Assembly (NCBI GenBank): GCA_964435115.1
Contig: CAYSYM010000093.1
Span: 1 to 5,971 of the forward strand
Length of the DNA stretch: 5,971 nt
Direction: 5' to 3'
From: CAYSYM01 sp964435115
Lineage (GTDB): Bacteria > Chloroflexota > UBA6077 > CF-72
Numbering within the stretch: position 1 is the first letter of the stretch; each line of letters begins with the position of its first letter. A program made the translations under genes and the position numbers. Positions 1 through 5,950 of this stretch are shown here, one piece after another. A model generated the notes under the pieces. That model was not told the origin of the DNA, searched no databases, and saw only the letters and a list, made by a program, of their open reading frames with translations.

Positions 1-2
1 CG

Positions 3-548
3 CAGGCACGCACCGAGCAGCAGCTCGCCGAGCTGGCCGAGGCGCAGCGCCGCACCGGGCGGCGGCTGGCGGAGCTGGCAGAAGCCCAGCTCCGCACCGG
101 GCGGCGGCTGGACACCTTCCTCGCCAGCATGGGTGGAACGGTGGAGGAGGTGGCGGAAGATGCCGCGGTGACGGCACTCCGGGCGCGCGGCTACGACGTC
201 GTCTCGATCGAGCAGTCGGTGCCACTCGACGGCGAGGGCGAGCTCGACGTGGTGCTGCGGGCGCGGACACCCGAGGGACAGATGGTCGTCGCGCTGGTCG
301 AGGCGAAGCTGCGGCTCCAGCGCACCCACGTGCAGGCGTGGGGCTCCCGGGTGCAGGACGTGGGGTGGCGGCGGCGGCTGGCCAAGCGCGGCATCCCCGG
401 CCCGTACCTGCCGTACCTGTACGGTCTGCGGCGCTCGGTACCGCTTGAGGCGCTGGCGCAGGAGATGGCCGATGGCCGCCTGCCCCGCATCGGCCTCCTG
501 GCGGTCGAGGGCGAGGTAGTGCCCGCCCCCCTGCTCTCCGCGGCCTGA
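3..548 (+). CDS. Coiled-coil / PD-(D/E)XK nuclease-like protein (DUF3782-like), 5' partial
   Basis: The frame is open to the left edge, so the true start lies outside the window; the ATG at 129 is internal. The visible 181 residues begin with 14-residue repeats of the type RTGRRLAELAEAQL, a heptad-like coiled coil. A compact alpha/beta domain follows. Counting from Met129, it shows an early helix with E10, then GELDVV (D40), then VEAK (E58, K60). This is the E...D...ExK layout of the PD-(D/E)XK nuclease fold. Proteins with RTEERL-type coiled coils in front of such a domain are common multicopy genes in Chloroflexota, cyanobacteria, Thermus and some archaea, where they are annotated DUF3782 or 'DUF3782-like'. 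Their biological role is unproven; nuclease activity is inferred from the fold only. It ends in TGA, 57 bp before repeat copy A. It reads as a chromosomal gene outside the phage block. The coding call is firm and the family name fairly sure. Confidence 0.85.
   Translation, partial: QARTEQQLAELAEAQRRTGRRLAELAEAQLRTGRRLDTFLASMGGTVEEVAEDAAVTALRARGYDVVSIEQSVPLDGEGELDVVLRARTPEGQMVVALVEAKLRLQRTHVQAWGSRVQDVGWRRRLAKRGIPGPYLPYLYGLRRSVPLEALAQEMADGRLPRIGLLAVEGEVVPAPLLSAA
9..134 (+). repeat. In-frame 42-bp tandem repeat encoding a coiled coil
   Basis: Three consecutive 14-codon units start at 9, 51 and 93. Each opens with Arg-Thr; the first two continue as R-T-x-x-x-L-A-E-L-A-E-A-Q. The third diverges after RTGRRL. 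Units two and three share the run CGCACCGGGCGGCGGCTGG. The units extend left out of the window, so copy number is unknown. Such arrays change length by slippage or recombination. Confidence 0.8.
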
Positions 549-605
549 GCGTCCGGCCCCGGCCCGGTACCGCGGCGGACCCGCCCTGCAGACCCGTGAC
601 AGGAG

Positions 606-642
606 CTTTCAGTATCCCCTAAGCGGATCGAAGGGCTGCAAC
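606..642 (-). repeat. CRISPR-repeat-like direct repeat, copy A
   Basis: Bases 606-638 match 5887-5919 at 32 of 33 positions, in the same orientation; the only difference is C619 versus T5900. Read on the minus strand it begins GTTGCAGCCC and ends GGATACTGAAAG. This has the look of a class 1 CRISPR repeat: a GTTGC-like start, a central palindrome (arms 616-620 and 631-635, one mismatch) and an ACTGAAAG end close to the known ATTGAAAG crRNA handle. It separates the cellular gene fragment from the headless phage gene. No further copy lies to its left in the window, so it is not part of a regular array here. The identity as a CRISPR repeat is inference; the direct repeat itself is certain. Confidence 0.75.
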
Positions 643-1305
643 CGCTGAGCCGCCCGAGGGCGCCGACGCGCTCGGCGGGTTCCTCCAGCAGACCGCGGGA
701 TTCAGCCTGAAGCAGCTTGAGCTGGAGCGCCAGAAGTGGGAGTGGGAGAAGGAGCGCTATCGCGAGGAGCTGGAGAAGATCGGCCTGCCCGAGCTGGCCG
801 TCAAGGAGCGGCTGGCGCGGCTGGAGGAGACCAAGGTCAGCGACCTCCGGGAGATGGCGCGGGCGAACCTGGGCCTGGAGATCATGAAGACCCGCGCGAG
901 TTTCACCGGGCCCGCCGATTGGGTGCGCGCCTACAACTTCGAGCGTGGCATCGCCGCGAGCGATCTCCCGGGCTTCCTGCCGGCGCTCATCGCCAACAGG
1001 CCCATGCCGGCCAGCACCGGCACGGCGGGCGAGCCCCCGAAGCCACTGACCTTCGACAGCGCGCTCGGGACGCTCGCGACAGGCGGCACCAGCAGTCAGG
1101 TCGACAGCAGCGCGCGCAGGAGGCCGCCCGCACCCTGTTTGCCCGCGGCTTGGCCGCCCTCGCCCCGCAGACGCTCGAGTCCACCGGTGCGACGGGCATC
1201 TCCCTGCTGACCGGGCTGGCGGACGCGATCGGCACGGACATGAAGGGCGCGCTCGACACGTACGAGCGCAGCCGGATCGGCCAGCGGGCGGCCTACGCGC
1301 TCTAG
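640..1305 (+). pseudogene. Phage virion-type protein gene, 5'-truncated and frameshifted
   Basis: Coding signal begins directly at repeat copy A. One frame runs from about 641 with a charged helical stretch (FLQQTAGFSLKQLELERQKW, then many E/K/R) and continues through DWVRAYNFERG and PGFLPALIANRP to about 1110. The TAA at 620-622, inside the repeat, closes this frame upstream, and the first ATG is at 854, well inside the conserved-looking helix, so the original start is missing. Near 1111-1117 the coding signal moves to another frame, which supplies a natural end (AARTLFARGLAALAPQTLES, then RIGQRAAYAL and TAG). Removing one GC from the CGCGCGC tract would join the halves as DSSAQEAARTLF. Its place just upstream of a transglycosylase-bearing virion protein suggests a structural or ejection protein, but I do not recognise the family. 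Translation from ATG 854 is possible and would give only a fragment. Confidence 0.65.
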
Positions 1306-1313
1306 GACGACGC

Positions 1314-1328
1314 CCGCGCCACGCGCGG
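1314..1328 (+). other. GC-rich hairpin between phage genes
   Basis: CCGCGC (1314-1319), a 3-nt loop and GCGCGG (1323-1328) form a perfect 6-bp stem nine bases after the TAG at 1303-1305. No T-tract follows, so it is not a standard intrinsic terminator. It may act as an mRNA-processing or attenuating structure between the two genes. In DNA this GC-rich it could also be chance. Confidence 0.35.
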
Positions 1329-1363
1329 ACCCGAACGTTCGATCCTGGGCGATCCAGCACCCC

Positions 1364-1371
1364 AGGCGGAG
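1364..1371 (+). promoter_or_regulatory. Shine-Dalgarno site for the giant virion protein
   Basis: AGGCGGAG contains the GGAG core (1368-1371) and lies 7 nt before the ATG at 1379. This is ideal spacing, and it selects that ATG as the start. No convincing promoter is seen in the 73-bp gap, so the gene is probably cotranscribed with the one upstream in the original phage. Confidence 0.75.
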
Positions 1372-1378
1372 CCCTCCA

Positions 1379-4300
1379 ATGCCCTCCAACCTCCACATCG
1401 ACCGGACGATCCTGGCCGACTTCCAGGCCGACGCCCTGAAGGCGGAGGGTGAGCGGGCGCTGGAGGATATCGAGCGCCAGATCGCCCAGGTCCGGCGGCC
1501 GCCGGACCCTGCCCCGATGCCGACCACGCCGGCCAGCCCGCCCGACACCCTCGGCGCCGACGAGCGGGCGCAGGAGGGCCTGCAGCCACCGGCCGCCACG
1601 TCCCAGCCGACCGAGCTGCCGCCCATCGAGGACGAGCTGCGCCAGGCGGGCCTCGAGGACCAGATCCCGCTGGTGCAGGAATCCCCGTTGTCGCCGCCAT
1701 CCGAGCAGCCCCAGGTGCTCCGGCTTCCCTCGCTGCCTGACGTGCTCCAACAGGCCGGCCTTGTCGACCGGATCCCGTTCTTGCCGCGCAGCGAAGCGGC
1801 CGCATCACCTGCCGACAGCCAACCTGACGCGACGGCTGTTCCGCGCTTCTCCCCCTTCGACAACGTGTTCCGCCAGTATGCCGGTGACCTCGCCGAGAAC
1901 CCTGAGTTCATTGGCATCGTGGCGGCCGGCACGCGCGCTGAGAGCGGCTGGGACACGAACAACCGCACGGGCGATAACGGCCACTCGTGGGGCCTGTTCC
2001 AGATCAACGACCTGGCGCACCCCGGCGGCGCCTGGCGCAACGATCCCGATGCCGCGAGCGCGTACATGGTCCCGCGCTACGCCGACGCCTATCGCGCGGC
2101 GAAGGCGCAGTACCCCAACCTGCAGGGAGCTGAGTTAGCGTCGCTCGTGGCGGCAATGGCCGAGCGTCCGTTGGGCTGGGATGACCCGACCAGTGCCGCC
2201 CGGCGCGGCTACGCGACCGCCTACGCCCAGATCACCGGCGGCGCGCCAGACCTGCTCGCTCAGGTCGGGCAGGTGGTCGGCAACGTGGGCAGTGGCATTG
2301 GCCAGACCGTCAGCGACATCGGCACCCGGGCTCACCAGGAGGCGGACCGCGCCGGCCAGCTCCTCCAAGACGCCGCCACCGACCGCCGACCCACGCCCAG
2401 CGCCATCCAGATCGAGGCACAGCAACGGGAGGAGCAAGCGCGCCGGAGCGGCGACGCGCTGCTCAACACCAGCCGGCAGGTGCTCGACGAGGGCAGCCAG
2501 CCGTCCCCGAGCACCGCACAGGAGCCGAACCTGCTCCAGCAGATCGGGACCAAGCTGAGCGACGCCATCAAGAGCGCGTTCGGCGTCGACCTCACGACAT
2601 CCGTTGCGCCCTCACAGCGCGGGGAGGAGCCGCCGGCGCCCGCGTCGAACTACGACCTCACGTCGGCGATCGGCGAAGCAGTCATGAACGAAGCCCAGCA
2701 GCGCCAGGCTGCGACGCAGTTCGCCGGCGAGCACCTCCCCCAGCCCGTCAGTGGCATCACCCGCTACATCCTGGGCGGTGAGCAGCTCCGCAACGAGATG
2801 CGCGCCCGTGATCCAGAGGCCTTCCAGCGCGCCGACGAGTTAGGCAGCGAGCTTGCCGCGCTGCTCCGCTCCAGCGACCCGCGGGACCGCGAGCGCGCCC
2901 AGCAGATCGCCGACGAGATGAACGCCCTGCGGCCACGGATCGCCGCGGCAATGGGCGAGCCCGTCCTACCGTGGGACTTCGGGCGCATCTTCGAGGCCGC
3001 GAGTCGCAACCCCGAGCTGGCGAAGACCGAGCTGGGCGCCAACCTCGCCGCCGGCGGCCTGGCCATGTGGCTCGCGCCCACGCTGGAGGCACCGATTGGC
3101 CGTCAGATCGCTGCCGCGGCGCTGGATCCTGGCGGCCAGGTCACGCAGGTGGGCCTGGAGAGTGCCGGCCGTCTGGCCGGCGCTGTGGTACGATCGAGCT
3201 ATGGCGAACGCTCCCTCGACCCCGTCCTGGCCCGCCTCGCCGACGCCGAGCACACCGGCGGAGACCTCAGCCAGGCAGGCGAGCGACGCGTCCTGGGCGG
3301 CTCTGATGCAGGGGTATCGGGAGGGGCTGGACGACCTGGTGAAGGAGGGGACGTTGTCCCCCGAGGAAGCGGATCGGGAGATGCAGGCGCTGGACGCTTC
3401 CCGTATCAGCTTCGGGTCCAGCAGCTCCTCGACGAAGGACGCCTCGGCTACCCGGTAGCGGTCGACGATCTCCGCACGCCGTCGGGTCTGCGCTCCGCAT
3501 CCCTGTACGTTGGGACGGACGGCAGTCTGTACGCCGCACCGAGCACGCACGCTGACTCGGCGATCGCGCTGCTGCGTGAGGCCGGTGCACCGCCCGAGAC
3601 CACCGCGAACATCCACACGGCCCGTGCCTCCGCGCACACGCAGGCCGGGTTGGTGCGCGTTGCCACCTCCCGCGATGAAGTGGCTGTCTCCGTTGCTGGT
3701 CCGGTCTCGGACGCGCAGTTGCGAGCCATCGCCAATCTCAACGCCAAGAATCGGGGCGGGCGCTTTCGCTTCGACATCGAGGACGCCGCCGGCACCCCGA
3801 TCAGGGTTGGGGAGAGCATTCCTGAACTGCACCGCGAGCTCGACAGTCGCCAGTGGCGGATCACGGAGTCCGTCGATTGGGGCGACGAGACCTTCGCGTC
3901 ACCGGCTGAGCAGCAGCGCCTGCGCGACCTAGCGCAGCAGGGCGGCGCGACGGGCACGCCCGGTGGGTTCGTGGCCGGCGCCGGCGTGGCCCCCATCAGC
4001 CGCACGCTCCTGCGTGGCGCGCTCCAGGGCGGCGTGGCTGGGGCGGCCCAGGATGAAGAGAACCGCCCGCGGGGACTCCTAAGCGGCGCCCTCCTGGGCG
4101 CTGCGACGCGTGGCGCCGTGGAGGCCGCGCCGGGCACGGGGCGCCTGCTGCGCCAGGTCGCCCCGTCGGTCCTGCGGGCAGTGGACGAGGGGATCCCCAC
4201 CGCTGACACGACCGCGCCCGTGCCTGCGCCCCATGGCCTGAACATCGACCTCGGCAAGTACCCGGAGGAGGTCCGCCAGCTCATCCAAGACGGCTACAAC

Positions 4301-5950
4301 CGGGCCACCGCCACGATGGACGCGGCCAGGCGTGGGGTCATCTCCGACCAGCAGGTCCAGGACCTGGCGCAGCAGGTCGGCAGCACGGTGGGGCAGATCC
4401 GCGCGCGCTGGCGGCCCGGGCGCGCGGAGAACGCGGAGACGATCCTGGCGTTCCGTGAGGCGCTCGCCGCTCAGTCCGAGCGCGTGCTCCGGGCGCAGAA
4501 CGCCCTCCGGGCGGCCCCGCAGTCCGCCGACGCCCTCAACACGCTGACTGAGGCGCTGACCAGGCACGCCGCCGTCCAGGAAGTCGTCACGGGAGTGACC
4601 GCGGAAGCAGGCCGGGCCCTCCGCCAGTTCCGCCAGCCGGTGACCGGCCAGGAGTTCGCCCTGGAGCAGCTCCGGAAGATCGCCCGGACGACCAAGATGG
4701 GGCCCGAGGAGCTCGCCGGGCAGCTGGGCGACGTGGACCTGACCGACCCAGAAAAGGTGGCCCAGCTCGCCAGGACGCTCACGCAGTACACCTTCGGCGA
4801 CCGGCTCTCGGCACTCTGGTACTTCAACCTCCTGAGCAGCCCCGTCACGCACATTCGGAACGTCACCAGCAACACCCTCACGCTGCTCACTCGGCCGCTG
4901 GAGACGCTGGGTGCCGCCGGGGTCGAGGCGATCCGCGCGCCGGTCCAGGGGCGCGCGAGGGAACGGTACGCCGGCGAGGTGGTCGCCGAGGCGCAGGGTG
5001 CGCTGAGCGCGCTGCAGGACGGCCTCGCCGGTGCCTGGCGGCTCATGCGGCAGGGGTACACGCCCGGCCAGGGCGCCACCGAGATCGCCGCGGTGACGCG
5101 TGAGCCGTTCCGTGGCCCGCTGGCGGACCTGACGATCAACGTGCCAGGGAGGGCGCTCCAGGCAGAGGACTTCTTCTTCCGGACGCTGAACAAGCAGGCC
5201 AGCATCTACCAGCAGGCGTACCGGATCGCCTCCCAGGAGGGCCTGACGGGGCCAGCGCTGGCGGCGCGGGTGGCCGAGCTCCGAGCGAACCGCACGCTCG
5301 AGATGCTGACCGTGGCCGGGCAGGAGGGCGCCTACCGGGTCTTCCAGGCACAGGGCGGTTTCGGCCGAGACGTGGCGAGGTTGCGCAACCAGTACCCCGT
5401 GCTGCGGTACTTCATTCCCTTCGTCCAGACCCCGGTCAACATCACCAAGTACGTCCTGGAGCGCAGCCCGGCGGCAGTGCCCGGTGCGCTCGTGAGCCTC
5501 CGCACCGGCACCGAGGCCGGCCTGGTCGCCGACCGCGTCTCGCGTGCGACGATCGGCAGTCTGACGTTCGCCGGCCTCCTGGCCTACGGCCTGGGTGGGA
5601 ACCTGACCGGCCGCGCGCCACGGGACCAGGCCGAGCGCGACGCGTTCTACCGACAGGGAAAGCAGCCGTATTCCTTCCGCGGGCCGGACGGGACGTGGTA
5701 CAGCTACCAGGCTCTGCAGCCATTCTCGGCCCTCTTCGCCGCCGCGGCCGAAGGCGCCAACGCGTGGAGGCGGGGCGACCGCGAAAAGCTCCCCGAGCTC
5801 GCCACACTCATGAGCGTCTCCGTCGCTCGCAGTCTGCTCGACATGCCCTGGACACAGGGCATGGCCGACGCGCTGGAGGTGATGCACTTTCAGTATCCCT
5901 TAAGCGGATCGAAGGGCTGTGAATCGCCAAGGACATTGAGCCGGCTCTGA
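1379..5950 (+). CDS. Giant phage virion protein with N-terminal lytic transglycosylase domain, 3' end replaced by repeat
   Basis: The ORF is 1523 codons with a good ribosome site. Residues 1-40 are helical and 41-155 are a Pro-rich linker with two copies of a QAGLxDxIP motif. Residues 160-286 form a lysozyme-like SLT domain: E188 in RAESGWD is the likely catalytic acid and GHSWGLFQIN (201-210) is the family's GLxQI motif. Such domains cleave MurNAc-GlcNAc bonds to 1,6-anhydro products, letting phage DNA cross peptidoglycan. Helical and linker regions follow to about 640, then a Gly-rich stretch (642-672) overlapping a nested ORF. A folded region follows (about 675-830), a Gly/Ala-rich membrane-active-looking stretch (about 865-915), and a long helical region (954-1500) with WYFNLLSSPVTHIRN (1147-1161) and a hydrophobic segment (1390-1410). 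The size and N-terminal SLT resemble T7 gp16-type ejected internal proteins; that analogy is inference. Residues from about 1503 on are read from repeat copy B and beyond, so the natural C-terminus is lost. Confidence 0.85.
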   Translation: MPSNLHIDRTILADFQADALKAEGERALEDIERQIAQVRRPPDPAPMPTTPASPPDTLGADERAQEGLQPPAATSQPTELPPIEDELRQAGLEDQIPLVQESPLSPPSEQPQVLRLPSLPDVLQQAGLVDRIPFLPRSEAAASPADSQPDATAVPRFSPFDNVFRQYAGDLAENPEFIGIVAAGTRAESGWDTNNRTGDNGHSWGLFQINDLAHPGGAWRNDPDAASAYMVPRYADAYRAAKAQYPNLQGAELASLVAAMAERPLGWDDPTSAARRGYATAYAQITGGAPDLLAQVGQVVGNVGSGIGQTVSDIGTRAHQEADRAGQLLQDAATDRRPTPSAIQIEAQQREEQARRSGDALLNTSRQVLDEGSQPSPSTAQEPNLLQQIGTKLSDAIKSAFGVDLTTSVAPSQRGEEPPAPASNYDLTSAIGEAVMNEAQQRQAATQFAGEHLPQPVSGITRYILGGEQLRNEMRARDPEAFQRADELGSELAALLRSSDPRDRERAQQIADEMNALRPRIAAAMGEPVLPWDFGRIFEAASRNPELAKTELGANLAAGGLAMWLAPTLEAPIGRQIAAAALDPGGQVTQVGLESAGRLAGAVVRSSYGERSLDPVLARLADAEHTGGDLSQAGERRVLGGSDAGVSGGAGRPGEGGDVVPRGSGSGDAGAGRFPYQLRVQQLLDEGRLGYPVAVDDLRTPSGLRSASLYVGTDGSLYAAPSTHADSAIALLREAGAPPETTANIHTARASAHTQAGLVRVATSRDEVAVSVAGPVSDAQLRAIANLNAKNRGGRFRFDIEDAAGTPIRVGESIPELHRELDSRQWRITESVDWGDETFASPAEQQRLRDLAQQGGATGTPGGFVAGAGVAPISRTLLRGALQGGVAGAAQDEENRPRGLLSGALLGAATRGAVEAAPGTGRLLRQVAPSVLRAVDEGIPTADTTAPVPAPHGLNIDLGKYPEEVRQLIQDGYNRATATMDAARRGVISDQQVQDLAQQVGSTVGQIRARWRPGRAENAETILAFREALAAQSERVLRAQNALRAAPQSADALNTLTEALTRHAAVQEVVTGVTAEAGRALRQFRQPVTGQEFALEQLRKIARTTKMGPEELAGQLGDVDLTDPEKVAQLARTLTQYTFGDRLSALWYFNLLSSPVTHIRNVTSNTLTLLTRPLETLGAAGVEAIRAPVQGRARERYAGEVVAEAQGALSALQDGLAGAWRLMRQGYTPGQGATEIAAVTREPFRGPLADLTINVPGRALQAEDFFFRTLNKQASIYQQAYRIASQEGLTGPALAARVAELRANRTLEMLTVAGQEGAYRVFQAQGGFGRDVARLRNQYPVLRYFIPFVQTPVNITKYVLERSPAAVPGALVSLRTGTEAGLVADRVSRATIGSLTFAGLLAYGLGGNLTGRAPRDQAERDAFYRQGKQPYSFRGPDGTWYSYQALQPFSALFAAAAEGANAWRRGDREKLPELATLMSVSVARSLLDMPWTQGMADALEVMHFQYPLSGSKGCESPRTLSRL
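1616..1789 (+). repeat. Duplicated short linear motif in the linker of the giant protein
   Basis: Residues 81-100 (PPIEDELRQAGLEDQIPLVQ) and 117-136 (PSLPDVLQQAGLVDRIPFLP) are two diverged copies of one motif, LxQAGLxDxIP, separated by a Pro/Ser-rich spacer. DNA identity is only partial, so the duplication is old or is held by protein selection. It could be a docking peptide for another virion protein or a cargo signal. The function is not known. Confidence 0.55.
3186..3203 (+). promoter_or_regulatory. Possible extended -10 promoter for a leaderless start at 3201
   Basis: TGG followed by TACGAT (3189-3194) fits the extended -10 pattern TGnTAnnnT. The ATG at 3201 begins 7 nt after it, where transcription would start, giving a leaderless mRNA as is common in Deinococcota, Actinobacteria and some other GC-rich bacteria. 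No -35 box is visible around 3166-3171, and no Shine-Dalgarno precedes the ATG. A chance match inside coding DNA is quite possible. Confidence 0.35.
3201..3458 (+). CDS. Candidate overprinted small gene nested in the giant virion gene (85 aa)
   Basis: An ATG-to-TAG frame, offset from the host ORF, encodes a Pro/Ser/Thr-rich N-terminus (about residues 1-30). An amphipathic acidic helix pair follows (LMQGYREGLDDLVKEGTLSP, then EEADREMQALDASR) and a Ser-rich tail. By my count about 75 of 85 codons end in G or C. In the host frame, 21 of 31 codons at 3302-3394 end in A or T, and that frame encodes a featureless Gly-rich stretch. So here the selected frame appears to be the nested one. The host frame has no ATG, GTG or TTG from 3200 to about 3640, so a separate downstream gene starting here is unlikely. 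Alternatives are a true overlapping gene, or two compensating indels that put part of the giant protein in the wrong frame. I recognise no family. Confidence 0.5.
   Translation: MANAPSTPSWPASPTPSTPAETSARQASDASWAALMQGYREGLDDLVKEGTLSPEEADREMQALDASRISFGSSSSSTKDASATR
5887..5924 (-). repeat. CRISPR-repeat-like direct repeat, copy B
   Basis: Second copy of the 33-bp repeat at 606-638. On the minus strand it begins ATTCACAGCCC and ends GGATACTGAAAG. Its palindrome is perfect: CCCTT (5897-5901) and AAGGG (5912-5916) around a 10-nt loop, so copy B may be nearer the consensus than copy A. The two copies diverge after the shared CTG (CAAC versus TGAAT). It interrupts the giant virion gene, supplying its last codons. 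No further copy is found in the 47 bases that remain, which is longer than a typical spacer. Confidence 0.75.

Larger units (their letters stand above)
643..5886 (+). mobile_element. Phage-genome fragment (5.24 kb) between direct repeats
   Basis: The interval between the two repeat copies contains only phage-type coding sequence, all on the + strand: the 3' part of one virion-type gene and nearly all of a giant virion protein gene with a lytic transglycosylase domain. Both outer genes are interrupted at the repeats. The block is therefore a cut-out piece of a phage or prophage genome rather than a complete element. No integrase, transposase, capsid, portal or terminase is present. Similar GC-richness to the flanking gene suggests a phage adapted to the same kind of host. 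Whether the junctions exist in a real genome or arose in assembly cannot be decided from this sequence. Confidence 0.6.

Noticed and set aside
551..580. Terminator after the nuclease-like gene (GTCCG ... CGGAC)
   Set aside because: The arms are 5 bp and 20 bases apart, pairing does not continue inward, and there is no T-tract.
606..642. The 33-bp repeat as a tRNA-end attachment site
   Set aside because: The sequence does not fit a tRNA 3' half, no tRNA flanks either copy, and no integrase is present, so an att-site call lacks support.
736..1100. First two thirds of the ORF that ends at 1305
   Set aside because: Before about 1110 this frame gives Arg/Gly-rich filler while the frame from 641 gives a natural protein. 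Only its part after about 1115 is treated as real.
191..1750. Long minus-strand ORF of 519 codons, and others such as 4079-5887 on the minus strand
   Set aside because: They lie opposite well-supported + strand genes, are Arg/Gly/Pro-rich, show no family motifs, and the 191-1750 frame runs across several unrelated genes and a repeat. They are expected open shadows in GC-rich DNA.
3200..3470. The giant ORF as two genes with the small ORF between them
   Set aside because: The host frame has no stop upstream of the small ORF and no usable start codon from 3200 to about 3640, although 3404 onward looks coding.
4074..4090. A third partial copy of the repeat (CCTAAGCGG)
   Set aside because: Only 9 bases match and the surrounding sequence is unrelated; it is normal coding sequence of the giant protein.
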